From positions 3,509,727 through 3,573,726 of the forward strand of contig CM060478.1 in NCBI GenBank assembly GCA_030544235.1: a stretch of DNA of 64,000 nucleotides. The letters run 5' to 3'. How positions within the stretch are numbered: the first letter of the stretch is position 1; the number at the start of each line of letters is the position of its first letter. Below are positions 15,001-23,726 of the stretch, piece after piece. A program made the translations under genes and the position numbers. The notes under the pieces were generated by a model. The model was not told where the DNA came from, ran no database searches, and saw nothing but the letters and a program-made list of their open reading frames with translations. The stretch comes from Lepturacanthus savala. Lineage: Eukaryota > Chordata > Actinopteri > Scombriformes > Trichiuridae.

Positions 15001-18000
15001 AGTTCAGCACCATGATCATCGACAGAGCTCTGTACCTGAGGAAAGCCGTGCTGGGAAAACTCATCTTCCAGGTTCACACTTTGTTTCTTCATTCCTTGTT
15101 AAGTGATGACTTTCATCTGTGAAATCATGTGAGTTAATTAGACTTTCTGCATTTGAAGTATTGGATCTGTTTTGTGTTTCCTCATTTGTTCAGGTGATCC
15201 TCGTATTTGGAATCCACCTGTGGATGTTCTTCATCCTGCCTGCTGTCACTGAAAGGTGAAGTCAAACTATAAATGGCACCATCCAAAGAGACAAGCCTTT
15301 GTTTCAGAGATAGACATGTGTCCTCTTCTGCTAGATGGAGTAAAAAAAAAAAATCACTCTAAAAGATCTTATGCTGCAAATTCCATTCGAAGTTAAATCT
15401 GCTTCTCTTTCTGTATTCAGGAAGTTCAATCAGAACTTCGTGGCCCAGCTCTGGTACTTCGTGAAGTGTATTTACTTCGGCCTGTCGGCGTATCAGATCC
15501 GCTGTGGATACCCGACCCGGATCCTTGGCAACTTCCTCACCAAGAAATACAACCACCTCAACCTGTTCCTGTTCCAAGGGTACGAGCACAAACTCCTGTA
15601 GCTTGTTGATTCTTCAACATAAGTATAGTACAATACTTATTTATTTGAACTAAAATGATTAGTATTGTTGTTTGTCTCTCTGTGTCAAGTCAGAGATGTG
15701 GAATTCTATTTATGTGTGTGTGTGTGTGTGTGTGCAGGTTTCGTCTGGTACCTTTCCTGGTGGAGCTGCGGGCCGTGATGGACTGGGTTTGGACGGACAC
15801 GACCCTGTCTCTCTCTAACTGGATGTGTGTGGAGGACATTTATGCCAACATCTTCATCATCAAATGCAGCCGCGAGACAGAAAAGGTACAAAGTGTGTGA
15901 GCCAGCTGATCAGCTGATCTGATGATCAAACACTGCTCTGGTGATTTATATTGTATCGTTGGAGCCAGATCTGTGGACAGTTTGTGTAGAGGTGGAAGGA
16001 AGGAGTGCCTGCATTTTGATTAGCATTTGAAATCTCTTCATTATGAATTCAACAAAGAACAAAACATGATTTGTTCTTATTTCAATCTTTTTTTATTTAG
16101 CAATTATTATTTCTGTCCATTCACTCACGATTTTGAATAGTATTTTTTCTGTAATTGCACGTCTAACAGTGTAATTTCCCATCTTCAGAAATACCCGCAG
16201 CCCAAAGGACAGAAGAAGAAGAAGGTCGTGAAATATGGGATGGGCGGACTCATCATCTTCTTCCTGATCTGCATCATATGGTTCCCGCTTCTCTTCATCT
16301 CACTGGTCAGATCGGTGGTGGGCGTGGTCAACCACCCCATCGATGTCACAGTAACAGTGAAGCTCGGAGGATACGAGGTGATCTATATATATATATAAAG
16401 TACTTAAATGTGCAAACCTGTCTCTGTATCATGTCAAAGATGTGGAATTTTATTTATATACAGTAAACTAGAGTTGCAATGATATTTAAAAAGGAAATGT
16501 CCAAATTCTCTGGTTCCAGTTTCTCTTATCTGATTTTAGTCTCTTTAGTTTTCTTTAGTCTCTATAATAGTAAACTGGTGATCTTTGGGTTGTGGACTGT
16601 TGATCTGGACAAAAATAGACATTTTAGGATTAATCTTCAGCTTTGGGAAACAGTAATCAATATTTTACACCATTTTATGAACCAAACAATCGATTAATCG
16701 TTCCAATAATCTATAGATTAATCAACTATCAAAGCAGTCCTACAATAAACAGTTTACATATTAGAACTGTTATCAATATACAGTATATTAACGTGTGTGT
16801 GTGTGTGCGCAGCCCCTGTTCACCATGAGTGTGCAGCAACAGTCCATCCAGTCCTTCACAGAGGCCAAATACGAAGAACTCACCCAGGAGTTTCGATACA
16901 ATGCGGTGTGTGTTTTGTTTTTTGTTGGATTTTACTATTTCTAACTGAATTTACTAGATTAAATGAACATGAATTAGTATCATTGATAACACCTGTGTTC
17001 ACCTATTAATTAACATCAATATGGCAGCTGTGAACAAAATTAGTTTTGACCAGAGGTGGAAATTAACTAAGTATATTTACTCCATTTTTAAGCTTCTCTT
17101 CTCTGATTATTTTCTGGTTCCTATAGTCTCTATAATAGGAAACTGATGATCTTTGGGTTGTGGACTGTTGGTCTGGACAAAAAGAAAAATAGGTTGAATC
17201 TTCAGCTTTGGGCATTTATCATATAAAAGTAATAATAAGTGTATGTATTAATATTGTAATTACTGTTTAAATTGTCTGCTTTTTTAAAAATTGTTATGCA
17301 TTATGAGTGAAAGTTTAATATTATAAAACACAAATAATATGCAGTACTATTAATCAACTAAATGCATCTCAAAATATCTATAATATATATATATATATAT
17401 CTCCTTGCTACCTCTGCTTTTACACATTCTGTATGTGTTGATGTGAATGCAGGTGGCCATGCAGTTCATCACTCTGTACAGCTATGACGACATCGTGACG
17501 GCCATGATCGAGGGCAGCTCTGGCTCGGTGTGGAGGATCAGTCCCCCCAGCAGACAGGAAGTCATCAAGGAGCTGCTGGGCAGCCCCGTGGACCTCACCC
17601 TGCGTCTGGCCTGGAACTTCCAACGGTGAAACCTTCACTTCTTTAACTTTAATGACTGAGGAACTGTCAACTAACGAAGGCTGAATCAGCAAAGTACTGA
17701 ACACAAACCGCTCATAAAGAATAACTACAGCAGGGGTGTTAAACATGTGGCCCAGGGCCTAGAACCGGCAGGAGAATTTCACCTGTTGCTGAAAATACTA
17801 AATCTGGTTCAGTGACTAAATGTTTAGAATTGAAATGCAACAGAAGACTGACTGAATAGAATAGCTGCACTGTTTTTCTTATATCTTCCCTCCATTGAGA
17901 TCAAACTGTGCTGATGTGACTCGTGAACTAAACTGAGTTTAACTAGAGTCCGAGGTTCAGATAAAACTAGCAGCTGTGAGCTGGTTGTGCGGTTGTGATG

Positions 18001-19642
18001 TCACAGTCTGTGTCTCTAACAGCTGTTTGTGTCTCTGACAGTGATCTGGGTAAAGGAGGAACGGTCGAACACACGTTCGACAAACATTCTATCGACCTGG
18101 AGCCTGGAAATCCAGTCCGAGCTGAACTGGCCTCACTGCTGGTCGGAAACCGCACCACACCTGTGTATGTGGAGGAATACTACTACTACTACTCTGAATA
18201 CTACTACTACTCTGAAAAATACTACTACTACTACTCTGAATACTACTACTACTACTCTGAATACTACTACTACTACTCTGAAAAATACTACTACTACTAC
18301 TCTGAATACTACTACTACTACTCTGAATACTACTACTACTCTGAATACTACTACTACTCTGAAAAATACTACTACTACTCTGAATACTACTACTACTACT
18401 CTGAATACTACTACTACTCTGAATACTACTACTACTCTGAATACTACTACTACTACTCTGAATACTACTACTACTACTCTGAAAAATACTGCTACTACTC
18501 TGAAAAATACTACTACTACTCTGAATACTACTACTACTACTCTGAATACTACTACTACTACTCTGAAAAATACTACTACTACTACTCTGAATACTACTAC
18601 TACTCTGAAAAATACTACTACTACTCTGAATACTACTACTACTCTGAATACTACTACTACTACTCTGAATACTACTACTACTCTGAATACTACTACTACT
18701 CTGAAAAATACTACTACTACTCTGAATACTACTACTACTCTGAAAAATACTACTACTACTCTGAATACTACTACTACTCTGAAAAATACTACTACTACTC
18801 TGAATACTACTACTACTCTGAAAAATACTACTACTACTCTGAATACTACTACTACTCTGAATACTACTACTACTCTGAAAAATACTACTACTACTCTGAA
18901 TACTACTACTACTACTCTGAATACTACTACTACTCTAAATAATAATATTCTAAATAATACTACTACTCTGATTACTACTATTACTACTCTAAATAATACT
19001 GCTCTAATTGCTACTTCTCTGAATAATACTGCTCTGAATACTACTATCTCTGAATAATATTTCTGTGAATACTTGTGTAAATATTTCAGTGAATATTTCA
19101 GTGAATATTTCAGTGAATATTTCTGTGAATATTTCTGAATATTTCAGTGAATATTTCAGTGAATACTTCCTATAGTAACTTAGAGCTGACGTCTTTTCTC
19201 TCCAGTCTTGTTCCTAATATGTTTCCCAACTACATCCGAGCCCCAAACGGAGCGGAGGCCAAACCAGTCAGTCAACTCTATAAAGGTCAGAGGTCATCGC
19301 TGCTGTTACATTAAGTTGTATATATTGTATAATTGTATTGATTATTGTTTATTTACCATTACAACATATTCTCTAGTTTCTATTTATTCTATTTTTGTTT
19401 GTATTTATTCTTCACGTCAACATGTGTGTGATTGGTCGTCTCCTAGGTAACGAAGACGGTTATCTGAATATAACGCTGTCACTGATGAGTGACAGGTCAC
19501 AGAACGGCAACGGGAACCAGGAGTGGTGGGACATCGCCATCGCCGGCTGTGACCCCGCCTCCTGCGGCGTTCTGCCCATGGTCATCTTCAACGATAAAGT
19601 CAGTCCGCCAAGCCTCGGATTCCTGGCTGGATACGGGTCAGC

Positions 19643-19682
<40 letters not shown>

Positions 19683-20889
19683 CACAAAGTTACAGAGATG
19701 AATAAAATTAGAATTAATTAGATTTCAATGAATGTTCTAAACACAGAGGTGATACAGTATGTTCACATTGATCTGAATGTTCATATTAATGGTTCATCAA
19801 GTGTTGGCAGTGATGTTTACAGCTTCAGTGGTTTAGCTTTAATCTCATTGTTCTTTTCCTCTCATCCTTCTTGATCGTAAACTCTCTCCTGTATTTCCTG
19901 CTCCAGGATCATGGGTCTGTACGTTTCCGTGGTTCTGGTCATTGGAAAGTTTGTCCGCGGTTTCTTCAGTGAGATCTCACACTCCATCATGTTTGAGGAG
20001 CTGCCGTGTGTCGACCGAATCCTGAAGCTCTGCACGGACATCTTCCTGGTCAGTGGTCACAACACGTCAACTAGTGCTGTAACTAACAGATATTCTGACA
20101 GTCAATTAATATATATCGATTACTGAAACGATTAAACGATTAGCTGTTTGGGTCATAAAATGGTGTAAAAAGTCGATCAGTGTTTCTCAAAGCTGAAGAT
20201 TCAACATAAAATGTTTTTTTTGTCCAGACCAACAGTCCACAACCCAAAGATCATCAGTTTACTGTTATAGAGACTAAAGAAACCAGGAAATAATCAGAGA
20301 AGAGAAGCTGGAATCAGAGAATTTAATAACTAATTGATATTCATGAAAAACTTTGTGTGTTTTTTATTTTTTATGTTTGATCTGTTTGATATAAATAAAG
20401 ATCAAATAATATATATTTTTATAATATTTTTGTAATTCAAAGGAGATAATAGGAAGTAAACAAAATATGTGATTCATGTTTTTTTTTCTTCTTCCAACCG
20501 AAATCAAACAATCCCTGCCACCCCCGACACCCACATACTGCTGCAAAACAAATTCAAATTTTAATCAGAAAACAAATATTATTTTAATTTCAGTTTAATT
20601 GATTATCAGTGAATATTTACAAGACTTTTCCACTGTCAATTACCCCAAACAGGTAAAATAAGTGGTGATTAATGTAATAGTTGGCAACTAATTGATTAAT
20701 CGACTAATAGATGCAGCTCTAATATTAACACACAAGTTCTAAACGTGATGATTCTGTTTGTTTCAGGTGCGTGAGACTGGAGAACTGAAGCTGGAGGAGG
20801 AGCTTTACTCCAAACTGATCTTCCTGTACCGGTCCCCAGAGACAATGATCAAATGGACCCGGGACATCCACAGCCAGGACAGATACTGA
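97..20889 (+). CDS. piezo1: Piezo1 mechanosensitive cation channel, 3' part (32 exons, 5' end outside the window)
   Basis: Pore-forming subunit of a trimeric plasma-membrane mechanosensitive cation channel. Coding exons: 97-297, 587-791, 953-1057, 1813-1969, 2400-2643, 6107-6203, 6660-6825, 6915-7004, 7618-7700, 8187-8246, 8352-8452, 8573-8717, 9055-9120, 9777-10143, 10484-10648, 11545-11803, 12352-12540, 12741-12818, 13363-13745, 14564-14711, 14919-15071, 15194-15255, 15421-15579, 15738-15885, 16189-16377, 16813-16905, 17453-17625, 18042-18164, 19206-19285, 19447-19636, 19907-20048, 20767-20889. All junctions keep frame and give 1,647 residues; human PIEZO1 has about 2,520, so roughly the N-terminal third is missing on the left. 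The sequence follows PIEZO1 rather than PIEZO2 (NSALIKWLYLPDF, CASQQW, SFYFLHVRAEL). Order: peripheral blade helices, acidic/basic cytoplasmic loops, beam and anchor with the PFLVELRAVMDW motif (family PF-x2-E-x6-W), extracellular cap with two N-glycosylation sequons (NRT, NIT), inner pore helix (GKFVRGFFSEISHSIMF) and the C-terminal LIFLYRSPETMIKWTR block. The tail ends DIHSQDRY, longer than in human. The 12818 donor is the least certain boundary, because the frame stays open past it. An AATAAA at 21269-21274 may end the mRNA. Which fish piezo1 paralogue this is cannot be told here. Confidence 0.95.
2790..3245. repeat. Probable hAT-like miniature element, degenerate
   Basis: This AT-rich block has the wording of a common fish element: an 'actttacctaagtaaaagta' stretch near 2823 and 'cagtgatggaggaaat' at its right end near 3226-3241. 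A fragment of the same type occurs at about 17050-17090. Boundaries are approximate and no coding frame is left. Confidence 0.4.
3476..4615 (-). CDS. Unrecognised intronless coiled-coil protein, nested antisense in a piezo1 intron
   Basis: An uninterrupted 379-codon frame lies antisense inside the 2644-6106 intron of piezo1. The ATG at 4615-4613 sits in a good Kozak context (A at -3). I do not recognise the protein. Residues about 10-215 are highly charged with heptad-like spacing (KEIQRELMLFDIRLKMRED, QIQRMKSEQQERNQQ, KEKEARCKELEKLYL), so a long coiled coil is expected. Residues about 220-285 hold short degenerate internal repeats around K-M-D-L/I-D-L (PKMDLKAEMDF, VKIDLTSKRNF, PKMDLMAELDL). 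The C-terminal 90 residues are strongly basic (KKNTLLRRFKREFKKLYK). There is no signal peptide or membrane segment. A minus-strand AATAAA at 3438-3433 lies about 37 nt past the stop, and a TATA-like box with three CRE-like octamers lies upstream. The lack of introns and nested position suggest a retrocopy or young gene. A chance ORF of this length in AT-rich intron DNA is unlikely, but expression is unproven. Confidence 0.65.
   Translation of the reverse strand: MSKQNNSLSSASYAEMAKEIQRELMLFDIRLKMREDMQKDEDLVSKQIQRMKSEQQERNQQILQMANVLVDLQRGTDAHVEAIHRHYDFILPLYESNVLEVKHLQEELCLQPDSQEKQDRETEPVSVVGWREERKDFADRMDLLHKEKTAMQLTLKQKRDDDFNLLAQLKAKVAEVEVDCNQRKLEVKEKEARCKELEKLYLAGCKELRDLKMSRAAMTPKMDLKAEMDFMLQTLSPVTVKIDLTSKRNFKSETDLTSETAVMPKMDLMAELDLAVMPISALIQEKKLHVQAPKPQIQGQGARRKVRGSNEVLDEVESVEVEKVKKNTLLRRFKREFKKLYKTNDNEKKLDPNLGLRSLGAKKKEKNTLDRTEVGDTWP
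4687..4753 (-). promoter_or_regulatory. Candidate promoter of the nested coiled-coil gene: TATA-like box plus three CRE-like octamers
   Basis: Reading the minus strand, TATAAG at 4692-4687 lies about 72 nt before the ATG, which would give a short 5' UTR. Directly upstream are two TGACATCA octamers (4702-4709 and 4723-4730, written on the plus strand) and the reverse form TGATGTCA (4746-4753). Each differs by one base from the palindromic CRE TGACGTCA. CREB/CREM control is inference from the motifs alone. Confidence 0.4.
8845..8960. repeat. hAT-type interspersed repeat fragment
   Basis: The segment begins 'ccaggggtgtcaaacatgtg' and continues with 'gtggcccggg', the end wording of a widespread vertebrate hAT family. 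Related pieces lie at about 17730-17770, 53850-53925 and 54235-54315. It sits inside a piezo1 intron and is non-coding. Confidence 0.55.
10165..10365 (+). repeat. Dispersed AT-rich miniature element (family A), partial copy
   Basis: It carries the family wording 'aaattctctggttccag', 'gatctttgggttgtggac' and 'ttaggttgaatcttc'. At least nine more copies occur in the window. Full copies end in 'cgattaatcg'-like sequence next to 'ttgcagc', which suggests a non-autonomous DNA transposon. This one starts just after the exon ending at 10143. Confidence 0.6.
12711..12738 (+). repeat. (GT)n microsatellite forming the polypyrimidine-poor tract of a piezo1 acceptor
   Basis: A pure GT run ends directly in the TAG acceptor before the exon at 12741. 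Several piezo1 acceptors use GT runs in the same way (8573, 9055, 15738, 16813), so repeat length may affect splicing. Confidence 0.8.
13548..13642 (+). repeat. Coding GCT-rich repeat giving an Ala/Glu/Ser tract in piezo1
   Basis: Within exon 13363-13745, GCT codon runs are broken by GAA, TCT and CCT, encoding tandem AAAES-type units. It lies in a long cytoplasmic loop flanked by lysine-rich segments, which the family tolerates as variable. The tract adds low-complexity sequence and is in frame. Confidence 0.85.
14470..14553 (+). repeat. Short tandem repeat (gtgtggtaac-like units) before a piezo1 acceptor
   Basis: Degenerate units of roughly 13-18 bases reading like 'gtgtggtaacgtgtt' run up to the CAG acceptor preceding the exon at 14564. 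Confidence 0.6.
16471..16745 (+). repeat. Dispersed miniature element (family A)
   Basis: A near-complete copy in a piezo1 intron: it contains 'aaattctctggttccag', 'atctttgggttgtggactg', 'cattttatgaaccaaacaat' and ends 'cgattaatcg...caactatcaaagcagtcc'. Confidence 0.65.
17092..17212 (+). repeat. Dispersed miniature element (family A), fragment
   Basis: It contains 'ttctctgattattttctggt' and 'gatctttgggttgtggac' followed by 'aggttgaatcttcagctttg'. Only the middle of the element remains. Confidence 0.6.
18178..18945 (+). repeat. Long minisatellite of TAC runs broken by TCTGAA/TCTGAAAAA, in a piezo1 intron
   Basis: About 770 bases of 15-24-base units, each three to five TAC triplets followed by TCTGAA with or without an extra AAA. 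It begins only about 13 bases after the splice donor at 18165. The array has no stop in two frames, so it looks like a Tyr-Tyr-Tyr-Ser-Glu or Thr-Thr-Thr-Leu-Asn protein. The donor/acceptor phases show it is intronic: exon 18042-18164 joins 19206 in frame, with conserved Piezo sequence on both sides. Degenerate units continue to about 19055. Confidence 0.95.
19070..19170 (+). repeat. Short tandem repeat (aatatttcagtg units)
   Basis: Thirteen-base units like 'tgaatatttcag' repeat about seven times shortly before the acceptor of the piezo1 exon at 19206. Each unit contains a TTTCAG that resembles an acceptor. Confidence 0.75.
19642..19680 (+). repeat. (CA)n microsatellite
   Basis: A pure CA run directly follows the donor of the piezo1 exon ending at 19636. 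Confidence 0.9.
20075..20330 (-). repeat. Dispersed miniature element (family A), reverse copy
   Basis: It reads as the complement of family A: 'cagaccaacagtccacaacc', 'aaagatcatcagtttact' and 'gaagctggaatcagagaatt'. It lies in the last piezo1 intron; the related end 'gattaatcgactaatagatgc' appears at about 20692-20713. Confidence 0.6.
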
Positions 20890-22520
20890 CCCACCCACCC
20901 ACTCACTGACTGAGGGTGGTTTGATTCCAGCAGAAAACAGCGACATGTGAAGTAAAACACGTCCAGGGATCAGCGGGGAGAAAAGTCTTCTCCTTCACGT
21001 CCTCTGACAAAAACTGCACGAAGCGTCTTCCTGTCGCTGGAAACTTTGTTCACGGCCGCGTGCAGCACTTTTCATGGAACCGTTTCACACTACAGATGAT
21101 GGAGCTGTCCCAGCACCAACGTCTTCCTGCAGGATGAAGCACAACGTGTCTGAGTCGTGTTAGTTTTAATGGTCGGAGGTGGACGGTCCACACCAGAGAA
21201 ACTGGAGGAAACGTGTGGCTGAGCCTTGAAGCTGCAGTTACTGTATCAGTAGGCTGATAGATTAAAAAAATAAAATAAAAATGCATCAACCAACTCAGAC
21301 AGATTTTTAATGGTTTAGGTTTTAGGTTATTTTTCACTACTCAGAAGTAATTTCTGAGTTTTTCAAGTTTCTGGTTAAGGGCTGGATGACACAAAGCTTC
21401 TTCTTCAAAGACAGATTTGCTGATCTACTTCTCACTACGTTGCATTAAGCAGCCACTTTAAAAAACATTAATGACTAATTGCTCCTTTAATTATGATTCA
21501 TGACACCTGCAGACAAATGTTTGACTTGAAAGTGTCCAGGTAAAACCTCAGATTTCATAGTTTTTGTATGAAAGTGCTGGTGTGTCCATGTTCTAAATGT
21601 GTATCTGATAAGATAAAACAGAATAAGTCTTATTTCTAGATCTGTAAGGTCATAAATCATTGATTAGTCGATCGACTGCAGATTAGTCTTCAATCATTTC
21701 TATTAGCAAAAATAAATGTGATGGTTTATTGTTTTTCTTTGTGGAACATGATGATAAACTGTTTATTTTGGGAGATTTGGACTGTTAAACACAAATCACA
21801 TATTTAAAGATGTAACTTTGGACTGTGGGAAACTTTAACAGATGATTTTATTTTCTGAATAGTGACGACATAACGATTAACTGATGAATCAAGTCAATAA
21901 TCAATAACTTGACCTGTAGACGACTTCTGATGAGGGGTCCCAGGTTTAAAATGATCACAGGACAAACATTTTGGGACCCACTATTCTACATTTTGGCCAA
22001 TTCACAGGTTTCAAAGTGATTATTGATTGAATAATTGATAGGTTGGTTGATGGGCTGGACTCGTCACTCTGTCCCATCGCTCAAAATGAATTTATTTTCC
22101 TGTAAAATCTTGCTGTTCCCTCCGAGTAGTAGCACTACATAATATGAAGAGAATGTACAATGTTCTACTAACTTATTTGATATTGTGATGCTAATATGAC
22201 AAATATTTGTACTGTGTCTCTTTGCTGCAAATGAGGTCAATAACATGAGATCAGTTTCACTGGCTACGAGTGTTGAATCTGAACATAAAACACAAAAAGC
22301 AGCTCAAACGGGAACAAACTTCTATTTTCACACCAAACTCTGATTTGTTGTGTGTCTGTTGATTTGCAAAAGTTAAAATAGTTTTGGATATGAACAGCTT
22401 AAGCACATTATCAAGCAGATTCTAAAATAAATACTGTTAAAACAGATTAAACAATAACCAGAATATTGATTGATTAAAGATTTCCATTTTCATGAAAATG
22501 GATTTGTAGCCAACTATTAC
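20890..22520 (+). other. piezo1 3' UTR and downstream spacer
   Basis: No coding frame or RNA gene is visible. The first few hundred bases are moderately GC-rich and are probably 3' UTR. AATAAA at 21269-21274 is the first plausible polyadenylation signal; later AT-rich stretches offer others. The rest is unique-looking AT-rich DNA. Confidence 0.5.
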
Positions 22521-22524
22521 AATA

Positions 22525-22775
22525 ACTGACCACTATTTTGATAGTTGATTCATGAATTTGAGTCATTTTTGAGAATAAAATGTCCAAATTCTTTGGTTCC
22601 AGCTTCTTAAAATCATTTTTCTAGTTTCTTTGGTCTTTTATAATAATAAACATTTTAGGTTGAATTTGGGAAACACTGATTGACATTTACACATTTTTAT
22701 GAATTAATCGATTAATTGTTTAAATAATCAATAGATTAATTAAATATCAAAATAATCAGTAATTGCAGACCTAAA
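22525..22775 (+). repeat. Dispersed miniature element (family A)
   Basis: It contains 'aatgtccaaattctttggtt', 'ttaggttgaatttgggaaac' and 'gaattaatcgattaattg', with related ends on both sides. It is intergenic between piezo1 and tm9sf2, and AT-rich DNA without genes follows to about 23250. Confidence 0.55.
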
Positions 22776-23468
22776 CATTATTTGTATGGTATACATAACA
22801 GTATTTGAATATAATATAACTTGCCTTACCTATAATAATAAATATTATTATAGATATTATTGTAGGTATAATAATAATAACAATAATTAGCATTATTTAA
22901 TTTGATATATATCATGATGAAATTATATATATTTATATAGAACAATATATTAATATAGGTTATATAACAATTGTATAACTATGAAATGATAATATATATA
23001 ATATAATAAAAATAATGATCATGTTCACGGTGTTTGCTGTCTACATAAATGCTGTATCAATAAGAATAAAAATAATTATAAGGTATTAAAGTTCAAATAA
23101 AATAGAATAAAATAACACAACTAACAGAATATAAGTATAAACTATAATTAGGCAGGTTATGTACAGATATTTACGTTATTTGCAAGGAATGAGCAGTATG
23201 AATAATGCAAAAGTCAGGAATATATCACAATCATTAATCTCAGAAATATACTTATAAACGTCCTGAACCACCCTCCACCCACCAGTAGGTGGCGGTAACG
23301 TTGTTTTCCGACCGCCATTAAAAGCTCAGTAGAAGAAGAAATTTATTGGAGGAAAAAAACACGCAGGACTTCCGGCATGTGACGTGTCTGCCCTGGTCCT
23401 ATTTTTTTATTCCTAGGATGAATCTGCCCTTTCTTTTTATTCCTAGGACGGCCCGCCTTACGCTGCAT

Positions 23469-23565
23469 CTGATTGGCTAATACCCATTGCCTTCGCGGCT
23501 TTGATTGGTTAAGACTTAAGCGTGAAGCGCGTGATTGGTTGAAATCAGGTGGGTCAGCCAATCAG
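23469..23565 (+). promoter_or_regulatory. TM9SF2 promoter with four regularly spaced CCAAT (NF-Y-type) boxes
   Basis: ATTGG cores at 23472-23476, 23504-23508 and 23534-23538 and a CCAAT at 23558-23562 lie 160-260 bases before the tm9sf2 ATG. Core spacings are 32, 30 and 24 bases. No TATA box is evident and the flank becomes GC-rich, as expected for a housekeeping promoter. NF-Y binding is inferred from the sequence. Confidence 0.6.
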
Positions 23566-23726
23566 CGGCGGAGTAGGGCGGTTCACCACCCGGAACCGTC
23601 CTAGGAAAAAAAAAACATTCCCCTCCGTGGTTCCTATCGGTGCAGCCGCTGGTCAGATGCGGGTAAAAACTACGGAGAGCAGCGGTGAAGTTACCCCGGA
23701 CTGACGCCACCGGCCCCGGAGACAAG

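Noticed and set aside
17995..19057. Two overlapping ORFs of 315 and 342 codons (Tyr/Ser/Glu- and Thr/Leu/Asn-rich)
   Set aside because: They are read-through of the intronic TAC minisatellite. The Piezo cap reading frame requires splicing from 18164 to 19206, which removes the array.
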